Positions 5,507-13,446 of a stretch of 13,676 nt of DNA are shown in pieces. The stretch is taken from the NCBI GenBank assembly GCA_012512995.1, contig JAAZDA010000132.1:1-13676 (forward strand), in the 5' to 3' direction. The position numbers were made by a program, and so were the translations under genes. Source of the stretch: Clostridiales bacterium (GTDB taxonomy: Bacteria > Bacillota > Clostridia > Lachnospirales > Lachnospiraceae). How positions within the stretch are numbered: the stretch's first letter is position 1; every line of letters starts with the position of its first letter. The notes under the pieces were generated by a model. The model was given only the letters and a program-made list of their open reading frames with translations. It did not search any database and was not told the DNA's origin.

Positions 5507-6067
5507 GTGGAGAAAGATACAAACGGAGCCAGGCCAGATAAGATAGACTGGAAGAGAGAATTGTTAATAAACGGGCTTATAATTGCGTGTGCTTTTGTTG
5601 CGGTATGGCTGCTGGACACCTTCATCATTATAAATGCGGTAGTGCCTTCAGGATCTATGGAAAACACGATTCCCAGCGGCGCACGCGTCATCGGCAGCAG
5701 GCTTTCATATAATGACAGTACACCGGAACGTTACGATATAGTTGTTTTTCATTATCCCGATGATGAGTCACAGCTGTTTGTAAAACGTGTCATTGGGCTT
5801 CCGGGCGAGACAGTGACGATCATTGATGGTAAAGTATACATAAATGATGAGACGGAGCCTCTTGATGACAGCTTTATTCTGGAGCCAATGGAAGGCTCAT
5901 TTGGACCGTATGTCGTGCCTGAGGGATGCTATTTTATGATGGGCGACAACAGGAATAATTCACTTGATTCCAGATATTGGGTAAATACGTTTGTAGCTGA
6001 GGACAAGATCCTCGGGAAAGCATTGTTCGTGTGGTATCCTTTTTCTTCATGGGGCACGATAAACTAG
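5507..6067 (+). CDS. lepB: Signal peptidase I
   Basis: A 186-residue protein. GTG 5507 follows CCGGAGG (5494-5500) at 6 nt. GTG 5471 and ATG 5480 are in frame but lack a ribosome binding site, so the start is likely but not certain. One N-terminal membrane helix lies at about 19-42. The catalytic serine is in P47-S-G-S50-M and the general base lysine in V92-K93-R-V-I-G-L-P-G-E. The conserved late box MMGDNRNNSLDSRYW is present. The enzyme cleaves signal peptides of secreted proteins on the outer face of the membrane and is of the short Gram-positive type. The next gene, 11 bp on, encodes a secreted protein with an AQA cleavage site, a likely substrate. Confidence 0.95.
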   Translation: MEKDTNGARPDKIDWKRELLINGLIIACAFVAVWLLDTFIIINAVVPSGSMENTIPSGARVIGSRLSYNDSTPERYDIVVFHYPDDESQLFVKRVIGLPGETVTIIDGKVYINDETEPLDDSFILEPMEGSFGPYVVPEGCYFMMGDNRNNSLDSRYWVNTFVAEDKILGKALFVWYPFSSWGTIN

Positions 6068-6078
6068 GAGGTTGAGCT

Positions 6079-7110
6079 ATGGATAAGAGGTTTATAAGAA
6101 GAGTACTCGCAGTGATATGCGCAGTGATGGTGATGTTCACTGTTCCGGCGGCTTCATTTACGGCGCAGGCGGCCACTGCTACTGCAACTGTGAGTGGAAC
6201 ACTGGGGAGCAGTACAAATTCCAATATGATATATCTCACAACAACAACGGGGACGATGGAAATCAAGATCGACAGCGATACGACGTACATCGGATCCAAG
6301 ATGATGCTGCCCGGGAGGTCCGTGGATATAGGTATATACAGAGGGTCTGACGCATATCTGCATGCAGCGACGGTCACGAGCAGTACAGCAGTCACACAGG
6401 TCACGGTCGATACAACCAAAACATATTCGATCGAGGGAACAATAGCAAATGGCACTACGGCTGATAAAGTGATATTAGCAACAAATGATTCAGGGAATAT
6501 TGAAGCCAAGGTCGACTCGAGCTCAGATTTTACAGGATGCACGCTAATTGCAATTGGAAGAAATGTAAAATGTGTACTCGGCAGAGGTTCTGATGCGTAT
6601 CTGCATATTATCAGTATGTCAGATGGCGCAAATCTTGCCGGCTCAACTGAGACGATCAACGGAGTAAGCACAACATGCTGCCCCGGCAAAGTAAAGAACG
6701 GATCAGGTTCAGGAACTCTGTACCTGTCAACAACTTCGGGTGACATGGAGATAAAGATAGACAGCACTTCTGACATTTCCAACTGCAAGCTGCTCCTTAC
6801 AGACAGAGCAGTGAATGCTTATGTATATCGCGGGGCTGACGCATATATGCATGCCGCAAAGGTCACACCGGTGAGCTCGCCTGTCGAAACAAGCGGAGTA
6901 GTCAAACTTACAACTGTTACGGGCAAGATCAAGTCAGGCTCGACTTATGATAAACTCTATTTCTCTACAAGCAGCGGCGATATGGAGATCAAGGTCGACA
7001 GCAACACAGATATGAGTACCATCGGAGCGCTGTATACAGGAAACACAGTGAACATTACGATAGGTAATGCATCTGATGGATATTTACACGCAATGGCAAT
7101 AACGTACTGA
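6079..7110 (+). CDS. Secreted protein with four about 80-residue repeats, function unknown
   Basis: A 343-residue protein from ATG 6079, 7 nt after AGGAGG (6066-6071). Residues 1-31 form a signal peptide: KRFIRR start, hydrophobic core 9-24, and A29-Q-A31 before the predicted cleavage. The rest is four imperfect repeats starting near 38, 118, 201 and 280. Each has a G-x-I/L strand, then 'I/LYLTTxxGxMEIKIDS' (G58, G139, G221, G300), then a R/N-x-V segment, and ends 'GxDAYLHA' (D91, D172, D254, D333). It is rich in Thr, Ser and Gly and likely all-beta. The second repeat has drifted furthest. There is no LPXTG anchor or choline-binding repeat, so it is probably released or wall-associated. I do not recognise the family. 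It shares an operon with signal peptidase I and ends at a clear terminator. Confidence 0.88.
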   Translation: MDKRFIRRVLAVICAVMVMFTVPAASFTAQAATATATVSGTLGSSTNSNMIYLTTTTGTMEIKIDSDTTYIGSKMMLPGRSVDIGIYRGSDAYLHAATVTSSTAVTQVTVDTTKTYSIEGTIANGTTADKVILATNDSGNIEAKVDSSSDFTGCTLIAIGRNVKCVLGRGSDAYLHIISMSDGANLAGSTETINGVSTTCCPGKVKNGSGSGTLYLSTTSGDMEIKIDSTSDISNCKLLLTDRAVNAYVYRGADAYMHAAKVTPVSSPVETSGVVKLTTVTGKIKSGSTYDKLYFSTSSGDMEIKVDSNTDMSTIGALYTGNTVNITIGNASDGYLHAMAITY

Positions 7111-7172
7111 GAATTGCACAAACTTCAATGAAGCGGGGCAATTCGTATATCATAAGCATAGGGCAACGCGCG

Positions 7173-7204
7173 AAGGGCAGCCGGATGTCGGCTGCCCTTT
7201 TTTT
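7173..7204 (+). terminator. Rho-independent terminator
   Basis: A 9-bp stem, GGGCAGCCG (7175-7183) with CGGCTGCCC (7189-7197), loop GATGT, is followed by seven Ts (7198-7204). It ends the Nudix-signal peptidase-repeat protein unit. Confidence 0.95.
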
Positions 7205-7263
7205 AAGAAGGCGACAGCGGGTATAACTTGTTTTGACAGATATACCAGGATTCAGGAGTGGAA

Positions 7264-8445
7264 ATGAAAGAATTCGAGGAACTTTTCTACAGGGATACAT
7301 ACGCGAAGGAATTTGATGCGAAGGTCATTTCCAGCATAAAAGGTGAAAAGGGCTGGGAAGTGATCCTTGATGATACAGCGTTTTATCCGGAGGGCGGCGG
7401 ACAGGAAGCTGACCATGGAACGCTTAAAATGATGAGCGGGAATGATGTCAATGTGACAGATGTGCGCAGGAACAAAACCGGCGAGATCGTTCATTATTGC
7501 GATGGCGGGCTCAAAGAAGGCGACACGGTACACGGGAGCATTGATTGGGACAGACGTTTTGACCATATGCAGAATCATTCCGGTGAGCACATAGTGTCAG
7601 GCATTATCCATGAGCACTACGGATATGAGAATGTCGGCTTTCATATGGGCGACATGATAATGATAGATGTTTCGGGACCGCTCTCATGGAAGCAGCTGGC
7701 GGAAGTCGAAAAGGAAGCTAACGAAACAATATATGCGGATCTGCCGATACTTGTGAGTTATCCTGATGATAAGGAGCTTGCGCAGATCACGTACAGGAGC
7801 AAGAAGGAACTGACAGGGCAGGTGCGCATAGTAAATGTCCCGGGGAGAGATATCTGCGCCTGCTGCGGCACGCATGACGCGAAGACCGGGGAAATCGGGA
7901 TCATCAAGTTCTTCAGCATGATAAATTACAAGGGCGGCGTCAGGATCTGGATGGCGAGCGGGCTCAAGGCTCTCGGCATCATCAGCAGACGCACGGATCA
8001 GGACATCGAGCTCTCACATATGCTGGCGTCTGACACTGATCATATTGTCGATGCACTGAAAAAGGTAAAGGACGAGAGTGCGGCGAAGGACAGACGCATA
8101 ACAGAACTCGTCAACAGCAGATTCGAGCTCGAAGCAGGGCTCCTCCCTGACAAAGCACCATTAGTGATACGTTTTGAAGAAGGCCTGTCAACGGTGGAGA
8201 CGCGCCGTTTCTGTGAGTGCCTCTTGGAGAATGACAAGGGGATTTGCGTGGCAGTGCTGTCGCGGCAAAACAAGTCATGGTATTATGTCATCGGCAGCAG
8301 GACAGTCGATGTGCGCCCCGCAGGCAAGGCGCTCAATGCAAAACTTCAGGGCCGCGGCGGCGGAAGTGCTGAAATGATACAGGGTACATTCGCGGCGGGA
8401 CAGAGCGAGATAGAAAATGTTTTGAAAGAGGAACTTAATGTATAG
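7264..8445 (+). CDS. Alanyl-tRNA editing protein, AlaX-long type with DHHA1 domain
   Basis: A 393-residue protein from ATG 7264, 5 nt after AGGAG (7254-7258); a GTG at 7258 overlaps that site and is less likely. Residues 1-95 match the AlaRS-like beta-barrel region with AFYPEGGGQ (39-47). The editing domain has the zinc ligands H105-x3-H109 (NHSGEHIVSG) and C200-x3-H204 (CCGTH). The C-terminal DHHA1 part has the glycine-rich GRGGGS (363-368). The aminoacylation domain of alanyl-tRNA synthetase is absent, so the protein deacylates mischarged Ser- or Gly-tRNA(Ala) in trans. Length fits the long AlaX class. An inverted repeat GGTATA/TATACC (7220-7225/7241-7246) precedes it. It overlaps the next gene by 8 bp. 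Confidence 0.93.
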   Translation: MKEFEELFYRDTYAKEFDAKVISSIKGEKGWEVILDDTAFYPEGGGQEADHGTLKMMSGNDVNVTDVRRNKTGEIVHYCDGGLKEGDTVHGSIDWDRRFDHMQNHSGEHIVSGIIHEHYGYENVGFHMGDMIMIDVSGPLSWKQLAEVEKEANETIYADLPILVSYPDDKELAQITYRSKKELTGQVRIVNVPGRDICACCGTHDAKTGEIGIIKFFSMINYKGGVRIWMASGLKALGIISRRTDQDIELSHMLASDTDHIVDALKKVKDESAAKDRRITELVNSRFELEAGLLPDKAPLVIRFEEGLSTVETRRFCECLLENDKGICVAVLSRQNKSWYYVIGSRTVDVRPAGKALNAKLQGRGGGSAEMIQGTFAAGQSEIENVLKEELNV

Positions 8446-9199
8446 TTTTGACAGCAGGATAAGATACAGCGAGGTCGATGAGACGGGGCTACTGAGACTT
8501 GAGTCGCTTATTGATTATTTTCAGGATTGTTCTACGTTCCAGATAGAGGACGGCGGGATCGGGATCAGGTACATGAAGGAGACGCACTGCGCCTGGCTCG
8601 TCAATTACTGGCAGATAGGGATCATGAGATACCCTGCGCTTGGCGACAGGGTCAGGATCACGACACTTCCGTATGAGACCAGTGGCTTCCTTGGACTCAG
8701 AAATTTCTATATGGAATCGATAGAAGGAGAGAGGCTCGCGATCGCAAATTCGGTGTGGTCGTTGATGGACCTGAAGAAGATGGCTCCGGTGCGTGTCCCG
8801 GAGAAAATGCTCGAAGTTTTCGGTCTGGACGAGAGACTCGACATGGACTACAAATCACGCAAGATAGCTGTTCCAAAACAAGATGGCGTGCAGCGTGACA
8901 CAACTGTTATAGTACCGGCACATCTCGACTCGAATCATCATGTGAACAATGGGCAGTACGTGCGTTTTGCCATGGGAATTATTCCCGGGAATGAGATCGT
9001 TACGGATTTCAGGATCGAGTACAAGAAGCAGGCGGTCTTAGGAGACATTGTCCGTACGGTTGATTACGGCATAGGGCTTACAGCAGATTGGCAGAACAAA
9101 CGCCTGATTGCGCTGGATTCCGATGACGGATCGACCTTTGCCGTGGCGGAGATAGTAACAAGAGACAGGAAACAGGCAGAGTATAGTGCGTGGCACTGA
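8438..9199 (+). CDS. Acyl-ACP thioesterase (FatA/FatB family)
   Basis: A 253-residue protein from ATG 8438, which lies inside the end of the AlaX gene after GAGGAA, so translation is coupled. Two hot-dog domains are visible. The N-terminal one begins with RIRYSEVDETGLLRLESLID and contains the helix FQDCSTFQ. The second has D164-x-N166-x-H168-V-N-N, the catalytic signature of plant-type acyl-ACP thioesterases. The enzyme releases fatty acids from acyl carrier protein and may set the chain length of released or recycled acids. Bacterial members are common in Clostridia. Why it sits between tRNA editing and an S1-domain gene is not evident. Confidence 0.93.
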   Translation: MYSFDSRIRYSEVDETGLLRLESLIDYFQDCSTFQIEDGGIGIRYMKETHCAWLVNYWQIGIMRYPALGDRVRITTLPYETSGFLGLRNFYMESIEGERLAIANSVWSLMDLKKMAPVRVPEKMLEVFGLDERLDMDYKSRKIAVPKQDGVQRDTTVIVPAHLDSNHHVNNGQYVRFAMGIIPGNEIVTDFRIEYKKQAVLGDIVRTVDYGIGLTADWQNKRLIALDSDDGSTFAVAEIVTRDRKQAEYSAWH

Positions 9200-9223
9200 A
9201 GATGATTGAAAGGACGGTGGACA

Positions 9224-10111
9224 ATGATAAAACTGGGAGAGACACAGACACTTGTAATTGAAAAGGATACGGAACACGGGTGCTATCTTAAGGAGATGGA
9301 TCAGGAAACAGAGGAACACATTCTACTTCCGAAATCACAGGTCCCGGAGGGCGCAGCACCAGGGGACGAAGTAACGGTTTTCGTCTATAAGGATTCAGAG
9401 GACCGGATGATAGCTACGTGCAGGACGCCAAAACTAAAACTCCACGAGGTTGGTTTCCTGACTGTGGCGCAGGTGGGAAGAATAGGGGCTTTTCTTGACT
9501 GGGGGCTCGACAAGGATCTGCTGCTTCCGTTCCATGAGCAGCCGCGCGATGCAAGAGTCAAAGAGGGGCAGGAATGTCTGGTTGCGGTTTATATTGACAA
9601 GAGTGCTCGCCTTTGCGCGACAATGAATGTCTATCCGTATCTTGAGAAGGAGTCACCTTACAAGATGGATGACAGGGTCACCGGCACGGTATATGAGACG
9701 AGTGAGAATTTTGGAATATTCGTGGCTGTCGACAACAGATATTCGGCGCTGATCCCCAGGAAGGAGCTGGTGCGTGACCTGCGTATCGGCGAAGTTATTT
9801 CAGCGCGTGTGACAAAGGTACTCGATGATGGAAAGCTCAACCTGTCGCTCAGAGAGAGGGCTTTCGATCAAATGGGAACTGACGGTGAGCGCCTTATGCG
9901 CATGATAAAGAACGGGGACGGAAAACTGCCATTCACTGATAAAGCAGAACCGGAGCTTATACGCAGCAGGACACAGATGTCAAAGAATGAATTCAAACGT
10001 GCTGTCGGTCACCTTATGAAACAGGGGTTGGTCGAGATAAAAGAGGACGGAATTTACATGACTGAAGCCGGTATCGAGTCCGGTAAAGAAGCCGATGACA
10101 GGCAGGCCTGA
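9224..10111 (+). CDS. CvfB-like S1 RNA-binding protein
   Basis: A 295-residue protein. ATG 9224 follows AAAGGA and GGTGG; a TTG at 9206 in the same frame is less likely. The order is an N-terminal S1-like barrel (about 1-60), a second (70-135, VGRIGAFLDWGLDKDLLLPFHEQ), a canonical S1 domain (about 150-215, VTGTVYETSENFGIFVAV...SALIPRKEL...LNLSLRER), and a C-terminal winged-helix region (about 245-285, SKNEFKRAVGHLMKQGLVEI). This matches the YitL/CvfB family, linked in staphylococci to virulence gene expression and RNA binding. It follows the thioesterase by 24 bp, probably in the same operon. A weak A/T-rich hairpin with a T run at about 10142-10176 might end the unit. Confidence 0.9.
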   Translation: MIKLGETQTLVIEKDTEHGCYLKEMDQETEEHILLPKSQVPEGAAPGDEVTVFVYKDSEDRMIATCRTPKLKLHEVGFLTVAQVGRIGAFLDWGLDKDLLLPFHEQPRDARVKEGQECLVAVYIDKSARLCATMNVYPYLEKESPYKMDDRVTGTVYETSENFGIFVAVDNRYSALIPRKELVRDLRIGEVISARVTKVLDDGKLNLSLRERAFDQMGTDGERLMRMIKNGDGKLPFTDKAEPELIRSRTQMSKNEFKRAVGHLMKQGLVEIKEDGIYMTEAGIESGKEADDRQA

Positions 10112-10243
10112 AATATGGACACAGAAACGTCACGAAAAAGTGACCAAATTATTGAATCAAATTTATGGATTTTTTTGTGATAGTGCATTATGATTAGGTG
10201 AAGTATCATTATTCTGTTTCATTAATGAAAGTGTGGGGGCACT

Positions 10244-11341
10244 ATGATTTCTGGTCAGGTATTGCAGACAACGATCGATGGTATAAAAGAGATTTCTCAT
10301 GCGGAACTTGGGGTGTTTGACGCAGAGGGAAGGGAACAGGCTGTAACGGCACCGGTATTTTCTGAGTCAGTTGATGTGATACGCAAGTTTGCTGAATCAC
10401 CTGCTGATTCACAGAGCTGGGGCGAGTTCGAGTTCTTCAAGGTATTTGATGAGAGAACACTCGAGTTTGTACTTGTTTTGCGCGGAGCGGGGGAAAGCTC
10501 ACAGCTTGTCGGGCGAATGGCAGGATTCCAGCTTCAGGGGCTTATAGGTGCGCTGAAGGAACGCTATGACAAGGACGGAGTTATCAAGAATCTGCTTCTC
10601 GATAATCTGCTGTTGGTCGATATTTACGGTCGTGCCAAAAAGCTTCATATAATCGCAACTGTTCCAAGGGTCGTCATGATAATGGAGACGAGCCCGGATC
10701 ATGATTTTAATACGCTTGAGATCATGCAGCAGTACGTGACAGCGGGAAGCCCGGATTTTGTCACGGCAGTTGATGAGAACGGAGTAGTGCTGGTCAGGGA
10801 TCTGACAGAGGGCAGCAAAGCATCTGACATTTCAAAGGCAGCAGCAGGCATAAAGGAATATCTGGAGAAGGCCGGAGTTAAGGACGTCCATATTTCGTAT
10901 GGTACAGTCGTGAATGAACTCAAGGAAGTCAGCCGGTCTTACAAGGAAGCCAAGATGGCACTTGATGTAGGCAAGATATTCTTCGAAGAGCGCGATATCA
11001 TAGCTTACAATGAACTGGGGATCGGCAGACTTATATATCAGCTTCCGATACCGCTCTGTAAGATGTTCATACATGAGATATTCGGTGCTGTGAATCTTGA
11101 TGAGTTTGACGAAGAGACGCTCGCCACCATCAACAAGTTCTTTGAGAACAATCTGAATGTTTCAGAGACATCAAGACAGCTGTTCATTCACCGCAACACG
11201 CTTGTTTACAGGCTGGATAAGCTTCTCAAGAGTACTGGTCTTGATCTGCGCACATTCGATGATGCCATTACTTTTAAAATCGCTCTGATGGTAGTAAAGT
11301 ATATGGATTATATGGAAAAGATGGAATCATTCGAGTATTGA
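10244..11341 (+). CDS. CdaR/PucR-type transcriptional regulator
   Basis: A 365-residue protein from ATG 10244 after a GGGGG-type ribosome binding site. The N-terminal part (about 1-135) begins with LQTTIDGIKEISHAELGVFD and resembles the putative sugar-diacid sensor region. The middle is a GGDEF-like region of the CdaR family (about 135-250). The C-terminus carries the PucR-type helix-turn-helix, 'FFENNLNVSETSRQLFIHRNTLVYRLDKL', about residues 302-332 (quoted here in outline). It probably controls genes in response to a small molecule; the ligand is unknown. It is 50 bp upstream of ftsE, so it may be co-transcribed with the divisome ABC genes. The 132 bp before it form the only sizeable gap here, with several T runs but no promoter I can call firmly. 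Confidence 0.88.
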   Translation: MISGQVLQTTIDGIKEISHAELGVFDAEGREQAVTAPVFSESVDVIRKFAESPADSQSWGEFEFFKVFDERTLEFVLVLRGAGESSQLVGRMAGFQLQGLIGALKERYDKDGVIKNLLLDNLLLVDIYGRAKKLHIIATVPRVVMIMETSPDHDFNTLEIMQQYVTAGSPDFVTAVDENGVVLVRDLTEGSKASDISKAAAGIKEYLEKAGVKDVHISYGTVVNELKEVSRSYKEAKMALDVGKIFFEERDIIAYNELGIGRLIYQLPIPLCKMFIHEIFGAVNLDEFDEETLATINKFFENNLNVSETSRQLFIHRNTLVYRLDKLLKSTGLDLRTFDDAITFKIALMVVKYMDYMEKMESFEY

Positions 11342-11358
11342 TGCTCGTTTGAACAATT

Positions 11359-11373
11359 CCGGGAGAATCCCGG
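11359..11373 (+). promoter_or_regulatory. Small GC-rich hairpin in the ftsE leader
   Basis: CCGGGA and TCCCGG flank a GAA loop between the regulator gene and the ftsE ribosome binding site (AGAAAGG, 11376-11382). There is only a short T run (11383-11387), inside the ribosome binding region, so full termination is unlikely. It might protect the mRNA end or tune translation. Confidence 0.35.
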
Positions 11374-11391
11374 GCAGAAAGGTTTTTATTC

Positions 11392-12483
11392 ATGGCACGA
11401 AGGCGACTACCTTATGATACTCCGGCAGGAAACGTTATAACGATGCGTGATGTTCATAAATCATACGCAAAGAATACTGACGCTCTGAACGGAGTCACGA
11501 TCGACATAAAAGATGGTGAATTTGTTTTTATAGTTGGTGATTCAGGATCTGGCAAATCGACTCTCATCAAGCTCCTTTTGCATGAGCTCACGCCTACAAC
11601 GGGTGACATCAATGTTCTGGGCTATGATATGGTGACGCTTCCACATCGGAAAATTGCCAAATTCCGCAGAAATCTGGGCATCGTGTTCCAGGACTTCAGG
11701 CTTCTTAAGGACAGGACTGTCTATGATAATGTGGTATTTGCAGAACGAATCATCCAGACGCCGACAAAGTCGATAAAGAAAGACGTACCGAGGATGCTGG
11801 ATATCGTCGGACTTGGCGACAAATATAAGAGTAGACCACAGGAGCTTTCCGGTGGTGAACAGCAGAGAGTAGCTCTTGCGAGAGCAATAATAAACCACCC
11901 GTTCATCCTTCTTGCTGATGAGCCGACAGGAAACCTTGATCCCCGCAACTCGTGGGAGATCATGCAGCTCCTTGAGTGCGTCAATAAGGAAGGTACCACT
12001 GTCGTTGTCGTCACGCATAACAGAGAGATCGTAAATGCCATGCATAAACGTGTCATTACGATGAAACAGGGCGTGATAATAAGCGATGAAGAGCACGGCG
12101 GTTATACAGAAGAAGAGAACGAGGATTACGAGGAAGGTGACTATTCCGAGGACAGCGATTATCCGGAAGAGAGCGCCGGAACAGATGGTTATGCGGAAGA
12201 AGAGTCATATGATGAGCCGGATAACAAGGATGGATATCCTGAGGAATACAAATATGATTTCAGCCTTGAGGATGATATAGGGAGTGGTGTTGAGGCTGGT
12301 CAGGCACAGGGAATGGAATCAGACGCTGAGGTACGGGTCGACTATATTGATGATGTCGATGCGGAAAAGACAGATGAAACACCGGGTGCTACGTCAGAAA
12401 AAGCCAGACTCCAGGACACACTCTCAGAGACAGAGGAGATGTTCTTTGATCTCGATGATGAACATGATGGGGATAACAGGTAA
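11392..12483 (+). CDS. ftsE: Cell-division ABC ATPase FtsE with long acidic C-terminal tail
   Basis: A 363-residue protein; usual FtsE is near 230. The ATPase part has Walker A G49-DSGSGKST, Q-loop Q100, signature L152-SGGEQQR, Walker B ILLADE (172-177), D-loop NLD and switch H209. Pairing with ftsX 18 bp downstream makes the assignment firm. FtsEX sits at the division septum or lateral wall and uses ATP to switch on peptidoglycan hydrolases outside; a candidate hydrolase follows ftsX. From about residue 232 to the end the protein is a tail rich in Asp, Glu and Tyr, with loose repeats such as DYEEGDYSEDSDYPEE and ending DLDDEHDGDNR. The tail is probably disordered and cytosolic. It has no domain I know. 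Its reading frame is intact, so it is not a read-through artefact. Confidence 0.95.
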   Translation: MARRRLPYDTPAGNVITMRDVHKSYAKNTDALNGVTIDIKDGEFVFIVGDSGSGKSTLIKLLLHELTPTTGDINVLGYDMVTLPHRKIAKFRRNLGIVFQDFRLLKDRTVYDNVVFAERIIQTPTKSIKKDVPRMLDIVGLGDKYKSRPQELSGGEQQRVALARAIINHPFILLADEPTGNLDPRNSWEIMQLLECVNKEGTTVVVVTHNREIVNAMHKRVITMKQGVIISDEEHGGYTEEENEDYEEGDYSEDSDYPEESAGTDGYAEEESYDEPDNKDGYPEEYKYDFSLEDDIGSGVEAGQAQGMESDAEVRVDYIDDVDAEKTDETPGATSEKARLQDTLSETEEMFFDLDDEHDGDNR

Positions 12484-12501
12484 CAGAAAAATGGAGGAGC
12501 A

Positions 12502-13392
12502 ATGAACTCATTTTTATATACATTTGGACAGGGACTGAGCAATCTCAAGAGGAACAAACTGTTCACACTGGCATCTGTGGCTACCATAGCAGCATGTCTG
12601 TTTCTGTTCGGTCTTTTCTATGCAATACTTGCTGACTTCCAGAATGTGGTCAAAACTGCTGAACAGGGAGTTTCAGTCACTGTCTTCTTCAACGAAGGAA
12701 CAACAGAGGATGAAATACTGCAGCTTAAGGTCGCTGTTGAGGAACGGGCTGAAGTCTCAGAGGTTGAATACGTTTCTGCAGACGCTGCATGGGATTCATT
12801 CAAGGATGAGTATCTTGGCGAGTATTCTGAGGGTTTCACCGAGAATCCGCTTGCAAACTCGGCAAATCTTGAGATCTACCTCAAGGATGTTTCCAAGCAG
12901 GGCGACCTTGTAGATTATCTTGAGAGCCTTGATGATGTCAGAACAGTCAACAGATCGGAGCTGACAGCAAATACACTCTCAGGTTTCAATAATCTGTTCG
13001 CTTATATATACATGGGCATAGTAATAATCCTTCTGGCGGTCTCGATCTTCCTTATCAGCAATACTGTAACGATCGGTATTTCTGTCCGCAAGGATGAGAT
13101 CAGCATAATGAAGTATATTGGTGCCACGGACTTTTTTGTCAGGGCACCGTTCGTCATCGAAGGAGTAATGATCGGTTTTGTGGGATCGATACTGCCGCTC
13201 CTTGCGATCTATGTCATTTACGACAAGGTAGTAGCATATATTTCGGGCAGATTTTCAGTACTTAATTCACTTATAAATTTTCTGCCTGCCAGTACGATAA
13301 TGAAAACGCTGATACCGCTGTCAATAATACTCGGAGTCGGAATAGGTTTTGTCGGAAGTATGGCTACAGTTAAGAAGCATCTTACGGCCTGA
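12502..13392 (+). CDS. ftsX: Cell-division ABC permease FtsX
   Basis: A 296-residue protein, ATG just after GGAGGAG. It has the FtsX layout: a cytosolic N-terminus (NLKRNKLFTLASVATIAACLF), first membrane helix at about 22-45, a large extracytoplasmic loop about 48-165 (with VSVTVFFNEGTTEDE), then three helices at about 170-195, 215-240 and 270-290. The ISVRKDEISIMKYIGAT segment between helices 2 and 3 is the MacB/FtsX-type coupling motif. It passes the ATPase signal of FtsE to the extracellular hydrolase. Length is normal. Confidence 0.96.
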   Translation: MNSFLYTFGQGLSNLKRNKLFTLASVATIAACLFLFGLFYAILADFQNVVKTAEQGVSVTVFFNEGTTEDEILQLKVAVEERAEVSEVEYVSADAAWDSFKDEYLGEYSEGFTENPLANSANLEIYLKDVSKQGDLVDYLESLDDVRTVNRSELTANTLSGFNNLFAYIYMGIVIILLAVSIFLISNTVTIGISVRKDEISIMKYIGATDFFVRAPFVIEGVMIGFVGSILPLLAIYVIYDKVVAYISGRFSVLNSLINFLPASTIMKTLIPLSIILGVGIGFVGSMATVKKHLTA

Positions 13393-13446
13393 TACATGGC
13401 AATGATGCGAAATATGGAAACGTATAAAATGACGGAGTGACTAAGC

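Noticed and set aside
5934..6788. 284-codon open frame on the minus strand
   Set aside because: It lies antisense to the signal peptidase end and the repeat-protein gene, both clearly real. Its length follows from the regular Thr/Ser-rich codons of the repeats, and it has no ribosome binding site or recognisable domain.
11542..12096. 184-codon open frame on the minus strand
   Set aside because: It is opposite the conserved ATPase motifs of ftsE and shows no protein features.
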